A stretch of 64,000 nt of DNA from Tupaia tana (GCA_026018925.1 JAKSZU010000004.1:37901233-37965232), one strand, 5' to 3'; positions 10,013 to 20,206 are shown, counted from the first letter of the stretch. Notes: generated by a model not told the origin, from the sequence alone. Numbers and translations are program-made.

Positions 10013-11110
10013 GCAGTTTGGTTAACATCATGTCACTTCACGTTACTTTACTTGTAAAGTTTAAGGTAAAAAGAATTCTTTTTCATACCAGCTCAGATTG
10101 ACTGAGCCATTTTCCACTGATTGCTGTGAGTCTTCTGTTTTCAGAAAAACTGGTCTATTTAGGGCATTATCTGCTTCCTTAATAGTTTCAGTTTGATGAC
10201 ACGACATTTAGCAAGAGTGACTCCATTTTTGATCTGTTGGGGCCTAGTACAGGAACCCAGTCCAAAACAATTGCCTCTACAAGTATTATTTGATACCGCC
10301 TTCCTTGCGTTGTGGTTGCTGTGACTGATTACCCACAATAGCCCTCCCAATATTGGCTGAGGGGCCTCTGTCCCCAAACCCAACCCTAGACAGGATTTAG
10401 GTAAGAGAACAGACTCTGTGCCTTTTCCAGGTCAAACTAATGGAAACAAATTCTTTGCTGATGGCTGCTTAGAAAGAACATCACTCTTTCCATTTATTTA
10501 ATCTGGGAATTGTAATTTCTTACATAGGCCTCTGGTTATGAGTGTGAAAATGTAATCACTAGGTAAGAATTTACTCAAAGTCCTGAATTCAAGCTGAATG
10601 TGTTCTTGGCTCTGCCTTTTTAGCAAACAAAACTTTCTATTTAAATAGGTCAAAAAAAAAAAAAAAAGAGAGAGAGAAGGTTTTGAAGGTTTCTGCGGTA
10701 TTCTAGAAATCACATTGCTTTCACTGGATACTTTGATCACAGGATATCTGTCCTGTGAGCTTTACTATGTCAACTTATTGTCACTGTTTTTAACAAAATG
10801 ATTATATGTATTTTTTTAGACTAGACACAAATTGTAAAAGATAGAAGGAAAATGAGTCATTGCTTTCCATGAAGAGATATCCAAATATACTTAAAAGTTT
10901 ATGTGCTTGAACATGTAATTAGTAAAGTATAAACTACATTACTGTAGTTTCCATTTTTTGGCCACAATCTTAGAAACTGCTTTGATTCTTAATTATAATG
11001 AAACACACACATAGTGTGGGAAATTTGTTCTAATCGGGGTCACGGCAATCGTGGAATAAAATATTCCAAAATAAATATATTCACTTAAAAAAACAAATCA
11101 ACATAAATTG
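10013..11110. other. Intronic sequence; possible old LTR-like stretch near 10180-10400
   Basis: 10180-10400 (ATCTGTTGGGGCCTAGTACA, CTGTGACTGATTACCC) looks like a decayed interspersed repeat, perhaps an LTR, but I cannot name it. An A-run followed by a short GA run lies at 10651-10678. The rest is unique. Confidence 0.35.
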
Positions 11111-11114
11111 TACA

Positions 11115-11370
11115 GGGCTCCGCCTGGTGGCATAGCCAGTAGCAAAGAAAATGGATGTGCTGGAATCCACGTGGCTGACTATGGGTTCAGATTCCTGGGT
11201 CAGCTTGGAAATATACTGGGTCCAAGATCCTGATGAGCTGAGAGCTGGGGGGAGGGGACTACAGCATGATGAGACCCTGTTGAGAATGCTCTTTCTCCCT
11301 GCTTCTCTCTCACCATGCATACACAAGCATTTTCTATTATGAATAAAATAAATTTATTTTTTAAAATTCA
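11115..11370 (+). mobile_element. tRNA-derived SINE, type D
   Basis: GGGCTCCGCCTGGTGGCATA head, GGTCCAAGATCCTGATG body, GACCCTGTTGAGAATGCTC, ending in AATAAAATAAATTTA. Confidence 0.7.
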
Positions 11371-11484
11371 TACACGAACGGTCATCTTTTCATTTAATCA
11401 TTTATTTAAAAGTTTAAGCATCTTTGACTTAATTTCAACCATCTTTAAAAATATTTTTTAATAAGAGAGTGAAGTGGGGGATTT

Positions 11485-11668
11485 TTAAAAAATAGATTCA
11501 TGAGTTTGCCTGAGAGAGACGGAGACAGAGAGAGGGAAAGTGAGAAATCGTTCCCCAGGGGGATTGGCCACAACTCAGTCCCTCACACACACACTCACAC
11601 GCACCCCAAGAGGATGACCATATCACAGTCCCTTCTTCATTCTCCCTCCTGGGATTTTGGGCATGCAC

Positions 11669-11711
<43 letters not shown>

Positions 11712-11806
11712 TACACAGTGATTTTCAAGCTGTCAGGTATGGGACTTGAACTGTGGTTGGCCATGTGGGAGTCCAGTCCTTAACCAGAATGCTACCTGTT
11801 GGCCCC
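11485..11806 (-). mobile_element. tRNA-derived SINE, type L (older), antisense, with CA expansions
   Basis: GAGTTTGCCTGAGAGAGACG to TACCTGTTGGCCCC. The GCACACAC part of the body has expanded into a CA microsatellite (about 11668-11716), and a second CACACA patch lies at 11584-11602. Confidence 0.8.
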
Positions 11807-11879
11807 AAGGAAGGGTATTTTTTTTTTTGACAGCGTCTTACCTTTGTGATTCTCTGTCTCAGTCTCTCAGTTAGCTTGG

Positions 11880-12165
11880 CTTATAGGCTGCCAATGTATG
11901 GCCTATTAAGGTTGGTCCAAGACTGGAGACTGTATGGAAAGAGGGTGGGAGATGGAGGAGAGTGAAAGGAAATGAATCAAGGAGAAAAATAGGGAGGCAA
12001 GACGTTTGAAGGACAGAGAAGTGGAGGATTGTCTGTTGATGATAACATGTATGATATCTTCAATTGGACTGATGGGAAGTGGGTTCACGTTGGGTAAATT
12101 CATTTTACAAGTCACAGTGATTTACAGTGATTGAATGTATAAAATAATTTTTAAAAAAATTTGAG
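11880..12165 (+). mobile_element. L1 3'-UTR tail (5'-truncated L1)
   Basis: GGATTGTCTGTTGATGATAA at about 12027 is the same landmark as in the other L1 tails of the window. Ends in an A-rich tail. Confidence 0.6.
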
Positions 12166-12230
12166 ACTGACAAAAAAGAAATATCTTTTATCCCCATTAT
12201 CCCTTTTAAAAAAATTAGAATATATCTTTC

Positions 12231-12499
12231 TGGGACCAGCAGTTGGTGTAATTGCTATGTCGTGGACTCCCATGTACTCGACCACAGTTTTAGTCCCAGA
12301 CCTGGTGGCTTAAACTCATGCCAGGTGCATATGCGTGTGTGTCCAAGATCCTGAGAGGAGAATGGAGCAGAAGGGATTGTGGCGTGGCCATCCCCCCTGC
12401 GGGGGTGATTTCTTGCTTTCTGTCTCTCTGTCTCTCTTTGTCTTTCTGGGAAGCTCACATACCCTATAGCAAAAACCTCTAAAAAAAAAAGAAAAATGG
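12231..12499 (+). mobile_element. tRNA-derived SINE, type L, with TSD
   Basis: Full L element. Perfect 14-bp TSD AGAATATATCTTTC at 12217-12230 and 12500-12513. Confidence 0.93.
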
Positions 12500-12622
12500 A
12501 GAATATATCTTTCAAATTTCAGTCTCTCTCTCTCTCTCTCAATCTTTCTCTCTCTTTTTCCTTTTCTCATTCTTTCTCTCTTTCTCAAATGAAACCACTA
12601 CACTAAGCTTTTCTTTTCTTTC

Positions 12623-12875
12623 TTTTTTTTTTTTTTCAAGGTTTTGACTTAGGGTGTGTGTGCTCTCTAGAGAGACAGTGAGAGGGAAAGTGAGAAATCA
12701 CCCTCCTGGGGGATGGCCACAATGCAGTCCCTTCTCCTTCATTCTTCTGCTGGGATTGGGCATACCTACATATGTACTCAGTGTGATTTTCAAGCCACCG
12801 GATCCAAGACCAAACCCCAGCTGGCCATGTGGGAGTTACCATTATGCCTTACCATTATGCCACCTACTCACCTAT
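12623..12875 (-). mobile_element. tRNA-derived SINE, type L (older), antisense
   Basis: T-run, TTTTGACTTAGGGTGTG, ATCACCCTCCTGGGGGATGG, head ending in a local duplication of the ACCATTATGCC block. Confidence 0.8.
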
Positions 12876-12885
12876 ACTAAACTAC

Positions 12886-13080
12886 TTTACCATCTGCTTT
12901 TTTTCACTTCATCATATGATCTTTACTTAGTTCATTAAATATGTTTCTAATGCTTCCAAAGACCAGATACTTAAATTTTTCTAAAAAATTATTTTTAAAT
13001 GTACCTTAGGGGTGTACTTTGGTCTATCTGAATTAATTTAGGGGTATTGAGGTTGTTTCCAATTTTTTCATTATTATGTA
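12886..13080 (-). mobile_element. Ancient L1 3'-region remnant
   Basis: TATTGAGGTTGTTTCCAATT and the preceding stretch resemble the reversed 3' part of old mammalian L1. Confidence 0.5.
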
Positions 13081-13252
13081 CAGTAAGGCACATTCTTTTA
13101 GTCCTCCCTGAGCACTTGGGTCTTGCAAGTGTTTGTCCATGATCAGACCTACTGAGACCCTAGGTGGATCTTGGTGTGGAGATCTGTTGGGGGTCTCTCT
13201 CTCTTTCTCTCTCTCTCGGAAAAACAAACAAAAACAAACAAACAAAAAACAG
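13081..13252 (+). mobile_element. Decayed SINE (type D) just upstream of an IL23R exon
   Basis: GATCTGTTGGGGGTCTCTC, a CT tract and an AAAC tail match the 3' half of type D. It ends about 50 bp before the acceptor of the exon at 13301. Confidence 0.5.
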
Positions 13253-13300
13253 AACTTCATGTTTCTTGTGGCAGTTCCTAAGTTATTTGTTTTGTTGCAG

Positions 13301-13424
13301 ATCCACCAGATATTCCAGAAGAGGTAGCCTGCGTCATACATGAATATTCAGGCAACATGACTTGTACCTGGAATCCTGGGAGGCTCACCCACATAGACAC
13401 GAAGTATGTGGTGCATGTAAAAAG
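13301..13424 (+). CDS. IL23R: IL23R coding exon 3: first half of FNIII domain 1
   Basis: Residues 121-161 plus two bases of codon 162 (YPPDIPEEVACVIHEYSGN and onward). It holds the class I cytokine-receptor disulphide pattern: C131, then C142 followed by T-W144 (CTW). N139 is in a sequon (NMT). The acceptor is TTGCAG at 13295-13300 and the donor GTAGGT at 13425. A decayed SINE tail ending near 13252 lies only about 50 bp upstream of the acceptor. Confidence 0.96.
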
Positions 13425-13429
13425 GTAGG

Positions 13430-13790
13430 TTCCTTCTTTAGCAGTTTCACAAAAACATTTCCACTCCAGTTCAGCTAGGGTTCCGCCTCCAGCAGAGAAC
13501 CTAGAAATTAGACACCAACATCAAACGTATACCCTGATAATCCCCTACTTTCTCATTTTGACCAGTGCCCTCTTCTGGACATTCACGTTTGCCTTCTGTG
13601 GAGCGATGCATTCCACTCTCTCTCTGTTCTTTTTATTCACTGGTGGGTAGCTGGTGGCAAGGGCTGGATGATGGCAGAGCACAGCACAACACAATTTTAG
13701 ACTATTAAATCCCAGCTCTACTCTCCTTCTAGGTGTTAGACAATATAACCTCTCTAAATTGCCATTTCTTTATGTTTAAAATGGGCATAG
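13430..13790. other. Intronic sequence, nothing recognised
   Basis: No repeat, RNA or coding signal seen. Confidence 0.5.
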
Positions 13791-14055
13791 GGACCAGCAG
13801 ATGGTGTAATGGTTACATCACTGAACTCCCACATAGTTGACCACAGTTCGAGTTCCAGACCTGGTGGCTAAAACTCACATCAGGAATGTCCACATATGTG
13901 CCCAGAATCCTGACAGGAGAAGGAATTGTGTGGCGTGGCCAACCCCCTGGGGGTTGATTTATCACTTTCTGCCTCTCTCTGTCTCTCTGGGGAGCACATG
14001 TATCCTGAAGCATAAACATCTCAATAAGTAAGTAAGTAAATAAATAAAAATGAAA
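13791..14055 (+). mobile_element. tRNA-derived SINE, type L
   Basis: GGGACCAGCAGATGGTGTAA head, GTTCGAGTTCCAG B box, body and TAAG/TAAA tail. AAAATGGGC on both sides is a short TSD. Confidence 0.88.
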
Positions 14056-14059
14056 ATGG

Positions 14060-14345
14060 GCCTAAAAGTAGAACTGAATGCACAGGTTTATTCTAATTAA
14101 TTAAGTAGAATTTGGCTTTAAAGTGCTTACCATGTCATTCCACAGTCAGCGCTAAGTTTACGGAAGCTTTTAATTGTAACAATGACCCTCACATCTTAAA
14201 TTCAGTGTTGATAAAGAGTAGCTGTATTTCCTGGTTTGCTTAATATTGAAGGGGTTTCTGAGACACAGAACTTTCAGTTTTAAAATCTGGACAGTTGTGG
14301 GGAAACTGTACAAATTGATTACTTTATCCATGTTTCTTGGGCTGT
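14060..14345. other. Intronic sequence left of the composite retroposon
   Basis: Unique; nothing recognised. Confidence 0.5.
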
Positions 14346-14374
14346 TAGCTTAGTAATTTTTTTTTTTTTTTCAG

Positions 14375-14408
14375 TATGACCATCCCCCCTGGGGGGGGTG
14401 TGATTTCT
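14375..14408 (+). mobile_element. SINE fragment at the 3' end of composite copy 1
   Basis: TATGACCATCCCCCCTGGGG and the following bases match the L-type body around its hairpin. In the composite's own orientation it is antisense and sits between the L1-like tail and the final poly(A). Confidence 0.75.
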
Positions 14409-15258
14409 TTATTTTTTTTTAATATATTTTAATTTATTTTATACATTCAATTATTATACATCAGTTAGCTAGTAAAGTGAATTTTTCAACATGAAAACAT
14501 TTCACGCAAGTCCACTTGGGGATACAATAACATTTTCAGCACAGATATTAGTCCATTTCTGTCTCATAAATTTTTTTTCTTGTAAAAAGACTTTACTCAA
14601 CATGAAATACTTCTCTAACCTGTCCAGTTGAGAATACCATACACGTCATCATCAACAGGTAATAAACCATATCTGAATCCCACTAATGTTATGCCTATTT
14701 GTTCTCTTGCTATCCTCCATACTCCTCTCTTCTCCTGTCCCATTCCACATTGCCTTCCCCCCCCATCCTTGATTCCCTATCTCCCACCCTCAGCCATCTC
14801 CCATTCTCCTCCCATGCTGTCTCTGGTATCTAAGTTTGCCCTCTATACTGTTTTTCCCCCACACCTTATTGAATCGCCACCGACTCTAAGCAATCCAAAT
14901 ACCCTCATAGCAAACACAGGTGAATCACACATTTCCATGAACACAAGTCCAACTCTACACATCCTATAAATTAGCACCTAACTGTAGCTACATGTCCCCC
15001 TACAGTCATTGAGTGGATATATATATATATTTTTTTTTCTCCTGAAATTTCTTTTCTTTTTTTCTTTTTTTTTTTTTTGTAATTCGATTAACATTCCTTC
15101 CCTCAGCATCATCACATCATACAAAATGCAATCTCACATCCAGTACATACTGCACAGTGATTCAATCATGCCCATTACAAAAAAAAAAAAATTTTCCATT
15201 ACTAGTTCCTAGAATCACTTCCACCCCGCTTTCTGACCCTCTGTCCCTTCCCACCCTC
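14409..15258 (-). mobile_element. L1 3'-UTR-like tails of composite copy 1
   Basis: Two blocks (14409-15010, 15080-15258) separated by T-runs. The first has CATCATCAACAGG and a C-rich stretch (CCTCCATACTCC, CCCATTCTCCTCCC) in the same order as other reversed L1 tails in the window. Confidence 0.6.
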
Positions 15259-15664
15259 CTTAACAATAGGGAACATAGATTCTGTTCAGGGTTGGATTAA
15301 GGATGGGTCTTGTACAGTTCCGCAAATGTAGGTGAGTCTCCATGTAATACCGTTGCAAGCGGTTTTGGTAAGCAGAGATGATTATCAGTTGATGTGGCAC
15401 AGCATCTATCTTGTGACCACCGGGAATGGTGTTGTGGGGATCCATAACGTGAGCCATCCTCGGGTATCTGGCTTCCTTAAGAATGGTGGAGTAGATCTTG
15501 TTTTCCCCTGAGGTAATGTAGGGCTGGTAACCATCATCTTCTCATTGTCCATAGGTTGAGAAAATCCTCCTATACAATACATTTCTCAAATTGGTTTAAG
15601 ACAGCTAAAGTTTCCCTCTGTTGCTTATAGTTGCAAGTTCTCGATCCTTGTCTTTGGCTTCAGC
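15259..15664 (-). other. Unique core shared by the two composite retroposons
   Basis: About 406 bp, clearly homologous to 25296-25719 (TTAACAATAGGGA(A/G)CATAG at one end, CTTCAG near the other). The minus strand shows short open frames (65 aa at 15260-15457) that are not preserved in the other copy, so it is probably non-coding. Origin unknown. Confidence 0.7.
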
Positions 15665-16450
15665 CTGCCGCCTGTGGTCGGCGGCCACGCTCAGGCACAG
15701 GGGCCACGTGCCGGCCCGGCGGCCGTGCGCAGGCACAGGCCCGGTGGCCACGCGCCGTCCCGGTGGCCATGCGCAGGCTCGGGGGCCACGTGCAGGCCCG
15801 GCGGCTACACGCAGGCCCGGTGGCCACACGCAGACCAAGGTCCGGCGACAACACACGGACCTGGCGGCCACACGTAGGCCCGGGGGCCACGCTCAGGCCC
15901 GGCGGCCATGCTCAGGCCCGGTGGCCATGTGCAGGCCCAACTGCCACGCTCAGACCCAGGGGCCACGCACAGGCCTGGGGGCCACACGCATTTCCGGCGG
16001 CCACGTGCTGGCCCAGGGGCCACGCGCAGGCCTGGCGGCCACGTGCAGACACCAGTCCAGCTGCCACACTCAGGCCCGGCAGCCATTCTCAGACCCGGGG
16101 GCCACGCGCAGGCCTGGAGGTCACGCCCAGACCTGGCGGTCACGCACCGGCACAGGCCAGGCGGTCACGCACAGGCCTGGGGGCTGCGCGCTGGCCTGGC
16201 GGCCATGCACAGGACCGGCAGCCACCAGCAGACACTGGCCCAGCGGCCACGCGCAGGCCCGGCGGCCACGCACAAGCCCGGGAACCACGTCCAGGCCCGG
16301 CGGCCACGCCCAGGCCCCGTACCACGTGCAGGCCCGGCAGTGACACTCAGGCCCGGCAGCCACGTGCAGGCACAGGCCCGGCGGTCAAGCTCAGGCCCAG
16401 GGGCCAAGCGCAGGCCCAGTGGCCACATGTAGGCACAGGCCCGGCGGCTG
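15665..16450. repeat. VNTR-A: 19-bp GC-rich minisatellite, copy 1
   Basis: Degenerate tandem units of the form GGCCACGCGCAGGCCCGGC (19 bp), about 40 units, with occasional 6-bp AGGCAC insertions. Dense in CpG. The same unit builds the array at 25720-26115. Confidence 0.92.
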
Positions 16451-16540
16451 CAGGTCATCGCCGGAGAGGCGGCTGGGGCTGGGCAGCACAGGCCACGGAA
16501 CGCGAAGCGGCGCCTGCGCAGCGGGGCCGGCGCCCAGAGC
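16451..16540. other. Linker between the two minisatellite arrays
   Basis: About 90 bp of non-repetitive GC-rich sequence (GCCGGAGAGGCGGCTGGGG). GCCGGAGAGGCAGCGGGGG near 26243 in copy 2 is probably the same segment. Confidence 0.6.
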
Positions 16541-18500
16541 CCCTGCACACGTGCGGCGCCCAGAGGCCCAGAGCCCCCACGCACGCGCGGCTCCCAGAGG
16601 CCCAGAGCCCCCACGCACTCACGGCACCCAGAGGCCCAGAGCCCCCGCGCATGCGCGGCGCCCAGAGGCCCAGAGAACCCATGCACATGAGGTGCCTAGA
16701 GGCCCAGAGCCCCCGCGCACGCGCGGCGCCCAGAGCCCCCGCACATGCGCGGCGCCCAGGGACCCAGAGCCCGCACGCACGTGCGGTGCCTAGTGGCCAA
16801 GAGCCCCCGCGCACACGCGAGGCTCAGAGGCCCAGAGCGCCAGCGCGCGCACGGCACCAGGGGCCCAGAAGCCCAGAGGCCCAGAGCCCTCGCGCACGCG
16901 CGGCGCCCAGGGGCCCAGAGGCCCAGAGCCCCCGCGCACATGCGGCGCCCAGAGCCACCTGCGCACATGCGGCGCCCAAGGGGCCCAATGCCCCCGCGCA
17001 GGCGCGGCGCCCAGGGGCCCAGAGGCCCAGAGGCCCAGAGCCCCCGCGCACGTGCGGCGCCCCCCAGGGCGCCCAGAGGCCCAGAGCCCCCGCGCATGCA
17101 CGGCGCCCAGGGGCCCGGAGGCCCAGAGCCCCCCCGCGCAGTGCAGCGCCCAGAGCCCCCGTGCACGCGTGGCGCCCAGGGGCCCAGAGGCCCAGAGCCC
17201 CCGCGCACGCGCGGCGCCCAGAGGCCCAGAGCCCCCACGCACATGTGGTGCCTAGAGGCCAAGAGCCCCCGCGCACGCGCCGGGCCCAGAGGCCCAGAGC
17301 CCCAACGCACACGCGGCACCCAGAGGCCCAGAGGCACTGAGGCCCAGAGCCCCCGCGCATGCGCGGCGCCCAGGGGCCCAGAGGCCCAGAGCCCCAGAGC
17401 ACGTGCGGCGCCCAGAGCCACCCGCGGACATGCTGCGCCCGGGGGCCCAGAGGCCCAGAGGCCCAGAGCCCCCGCACACGTGCGGCGCCCAGGGGCCTAG
17501 AGCCCCCGCACACGCGCGGCGCCCAGCCCAGAGGCCCAGAGGCCCAGAGGCCCAGAGCCCCCGCACACGTGCGGTGCCCAGGGGCCTGCACACGCGCGGC
17601 GCCCAGCCCAGAGGCCCAGAGGCCCAGAGCCCCGGCGCATGCGCCGCGCCCAGGGGCCCAGAGGCCCAGAGCCTCCGCGCACGTGCGGCGCCCAGGGTCC
17701 GAGAGGCCCAGAGCCCCCACACGCAGCGCCCGGAGGCCCAGAGTCCCCGCGCACGCGCGGCCCGCCCAGAGGCCCAGAGCCCCCGAGCACGCGCGGCGCC
17801 CAGAGGCCCAGAGCCCCCGCACACGCGCGGCACCCAGAGGCCCAGAGCCCCCACGCACACGCGGGGCCCGGAGGCCCAGAGCCCCCGCGCACGCGAGGTA
17901 CCCAGGGGCCCAGAGGCCAGAGCCCCCGCGCACGCGGGGCCCAGGGGCCCAGGGGCCCAGAGCCCCCGCGCACACGCGGCGCCCAGAGGCCCAGAACCCC
18001 CATGCACATGCGGTGCCTAGAGCCCCAGAGCCCCCGTGCACACGCGGGGCCCAGAGGCCCAGAGCCCCCACGCACACGCAGCGCCCAGAGCCCCAGAGCC
18101 CCCGCGCACATGCGGTGCCTAGAGGCCAAGAGCCCCCGCGCACGCGCCGGGCCCAGAGGCCCAGAGCCCCAACGCACGCGCAGCGCCCAGGGGTCCAGAG
18201 GCCCAGAGCCCGCGCGCACGTGCGGCGCCCAGAGCCCCCGCGGACATGCGGCGCCCGGGGGCCCAGAGGCCCAGAGCCCCCACGCACGTGCGGCGCCCAG
18301 GGGCCCATAGCCCCCGCACACACGCGGCGCCCTGGGGCCCAGAGCCCCCGCGCACGCGTGGCGCCCAGTGACCCAGAGGCCCAGAGCCCCCGCGCACGCA
18401 CGGCGCCCAGGGGACCAGAGGCCCAGAACCTCCACGCACGGGTGGCGCCCAGAGGCCCAGAGGCCCAGAGCCCCCGTGCATGCGCGGCGCCCAGTGGCCC
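16541..18500. repeat. VNTR-B: 34-bp GC-rich minisatellite
   Basis: About 2 kb of tandem units of 34 bp (for example starts at 16622 and 16656). Each combines CGGCGCCCAGAGGCCCAGAG with CCCCCGCGCACGTG-like sequence. Length varies by extra 9-bp GAGGCCCAG sub-repeats. It is present only in composite copy 1. Very high CpG and G-run content. Confidence 0.93.
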
Positions 18501-18530
18501 CGCTTAGTAATATTTTTAAAGAATTTTTTC

Positions 18531-18792
18531 TGGGGACTAGAAGATAGTGTAATGGTTATGTTACTGGAATCCCACGTAGCTGACCATGGTTCGAGTCCCA
18601 GACCCAGTGGCTTAAAACTCACGCCAGGCACATGTGCATTAGTGCCCAAAGTCTGAAGAGGAGAATGGAGGAGAAGAGATTGCAATATGGCCATCCCTTC
18701 TAGAGGATGTTTGCTTGCTTTCTGTCTCTCTGTCTCTGGCGAGCACATGTGCCCTATAGCAATATTCTCTCTAGAAAATAAAATTTAAAAAA
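18531..18792 (+). mobile_element. tRNA-derived SINE, type L
   Basis: GGGGACTAGAAGATAGTG head, GTTCGAGTCCCAGACCC, GCCCTATAGC, A-rich tail. AAAGAATTTTT(T/C)C on both sides is the TSD. It lies just right of the composite element. Confidence 0.9.
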
Positions 18793-18849
18793 AAGAATTT
18801 TTCCTGTAGTATATTTGAAGTGCACTTTCTTCAACTACTTTTTTTTTAA

Positions 18850-18949
18850 AAAAGGCATTTGCTGGACCTTTACTATTTGATAAGCACAAGAAATTTATAT
18901 CTGCTACCTCATTTGACCTCCTATACAACTTCATGATATACTGTGGTCC
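18850..18949 (-). mobile_element. MIR-like fragment
   Basis: GATAAGCACAAGAAATTTAT and CTCATTTGACCTCC fit the reversed MIR order (low-count, decayed). Confidence 0.45.
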
Positions 18950-19250
18950 AGTGTGTCCCCCTAAAATTCCTATGTTAAAGCCTAACCCTCAGTGAAATAG
19001 TTTAAAAGGGGAGATCTTTGGGAAAGATGAGTTGTGAGGGAGCCCTCTTGAATGGGATTAGTGCCATTATAAAAGAGGCCTGGGTGAGCTTGTTTGCTCC
19101 TCAACCATGTGAGGACACAGCAAAGATGCCGTCTATGAAGCAGAGAGCAAGACGCCCTCACCAGATACCCAGTCTACGGGTGCATGATTTTGGACTTACC
19201 AAACTCCAGAACTGTGAGCAGTACATTTCCATTGTTTATCATTAGCCCCG
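18950..19250 (+). mobile_element. MLT1-type MaLR solo LTR fragment (fossil)
   Basis: Ancient ERVL-MaLR LTR, order as in MLT1: GTGTCCCCCTAAAATTCC, ATGGGATTAGTGCC, ATTATAAAAGAGGCC, CCATGTGAGGACACAGCA, CTCCAGAACTGTGAG. Old, incomplete, no internal region. Confidence 0.75.
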
Positions 19251-19339
19251 GAACTGTGAAAGCACTGCCATCAAGGATAAGTCACACCAGTGAATAGTAT
19301 ACAATACCCTGAGTACTATGTGCTGATCTTCCCGTGCAT

Positions 19340-19480
19340 TTGTTGGTTCTCAGCGCTACCTTGTAATGGAGCTATTATTATTGTTACCATTTTACAGATG
19401 GCCTGGGAAGCTTGCTTTCCCTCTCCAAAGTCATTTGACTGTGAAGTAAGGGAGCTGGTTTCTAACAGAGATCTCCCTAG
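19340..19480 (-). mobile_element. MIR SINE fragment
   Basis: ATTATTGTTACCATTTTACA followed by GATGGCCTGGGAAGCTTGC matches the reversed MIR core. Confidence 0.6.
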
Positions 19481-19849
19481 CTCCACAATTGGAGGCTTAA
19501 CCTTTACCCCTTATCTCTAGAGTAAAATAGTCCCCCAGAAGTGAAGAAAGAAAGAAAGAAAACTAGAGTTTCATTGCTAAGTCAACTTTAAGAAAGTAAA
19601 AATAAGAGCAATGTGAGAGCAAACCCTACACTTTAAACTTACAGATAAACCAGGTAGTACCTGATTGACAGAGAAAGCCTAATGCCTAGTTCATGATCTC
19701 TTGGAAGTGGAGAATATCTCACGGATCTGCTGATCCTGGTTGGCTGGCTACTATTCTTCTGCAAATTTGGCTGGTTCTCACATCACTCCTGACTGATACA
19801 GGACAGGGAAAAAGTAAAGGGAGAGCCATTAAAAAGTCATCATTTGGGG

Positions 19850-20018
19850 GCTGGCAGATGGCATGGTGGTTAAAGGCACTGGACTCTCACATGGCCAACC
19901 ATGGTTCAAGTCTCAGACCTGGCGGCTTGCTTTCTCTCACTTTCTCTCTCTGTCCCTCTCCAGTCAAATTAAAATAAGTATGTAAATAAATAAAGTTAGA
20001 TAAAATAATTCTTAAAAA
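19850..20018 (+). mobile_element. tRNA-derived SINE, type S, left member of an inverted pair
   Basis: GGGGCTGGCAGATGGCATG head, GGTTCAAGTCTCAGACC B box, CT tract, TCAAATTAAAATAAG, AAAT/AAAG tail. It meets a reversed S copy tail to tail. Confidence 0.9.
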
Positions 20019-20050
20019 ATATTTTTTAAGAATTATTTTATCTAACTTTA
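19991..20050. repeat. Perfect 60-bp palindrome at a SINE-SINE junction
   Basis: Arms 19991-20020 and 20021-20050 are exact reverse complements with no spacer. They are the matching tails of the two flanking S elements. Confidence 0.95.
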
Positions 20051-20206
20051 TTCATTCATGTATTTTTAATTTGACAGAGAGACACAGAGAGAGAGAAAGA
20101 GAAAGGGGAAGTGAGAAAGCAAGTGACCAGGTCTGGGACTTGAACTGTGGTCAGCCATGTGGGAGTGTCCAGCGCCTTAACTATCATGCCACTTGCTGGT
20201 CCCCAC
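20022..20206 (-). mobile_element. tRNA-derived SINE, type S, right member of an inverted pair
   Basis: AACTTTATTCATTC, TTTTAATTTGACAGAGAG, AAGCAAGTGACCAGG, CTTGCTGGTCCCC: a full reversed S element. Confidence 0.9.

Larger units (their letters stand above)
14358..18501 (-). mobile_element. VNTR composite retroposon, copy 1 (SVA/LAVA-like plan, unnamed family)
   Basis: Read on the minus strand: a 34-bp array (VNTR-B, 18500-16541), a linker of about 90 bp, a 19-bp array (VNTR-A, about 16450-15665), a unique core (15664-15259), an L1-like tail (15258-15080), an A/T tract, a second L1-like tail (about 15010-14409), a 34-bp antisense SINE fragment (14408-14375) and poly(A). A 16-bp TSD with one difference flanks it (14348-14363 and 18502-18517, beginning GCTTAGTAAT). 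The empty-site junction reads TTT/AAAA on the minus strand, the L1 endonuclease signature. So this is a trans-mobilised L1-dependent composite. It shares VNTR-A, core and L1-type tail with the copy at 24725-26333. The core has no convincing coding capacity and I do not recognise its source. Confidence 0.8.

Noticed and set aside
15260-15457. 65-aa minus-strand frame in the core of composite copy 1
   Set aside because: The matching region of copy 2 does not keep the frame, so it is unlikely to be a real protein.
15665-18500. CpG-dense region as a possible promoter CpG island
   Set aside because: The CpG comes wholly from VNTR units inside a retroposon with its own TSD. No first exon or conserved promoter motif is seen beside it.
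14358-18501. Composite copy 1 and copy 2 as a segmental duplication
   Set aside because: Each has a different TSD, different tails and a different 5' end, so they are separate insertions.
15631-18507. Long open frames (up to 569 aa) on both strands through the GC-rich arrays
   Set aside because: They are products of stop-free tandem repeats. The 34-bp and 19-bp units are not multiples of three, so every frame cycles through all three readings, giving Ala/Arg/Pro/Gly-rich text on both strands. No codon bias, start context or conserved domain.
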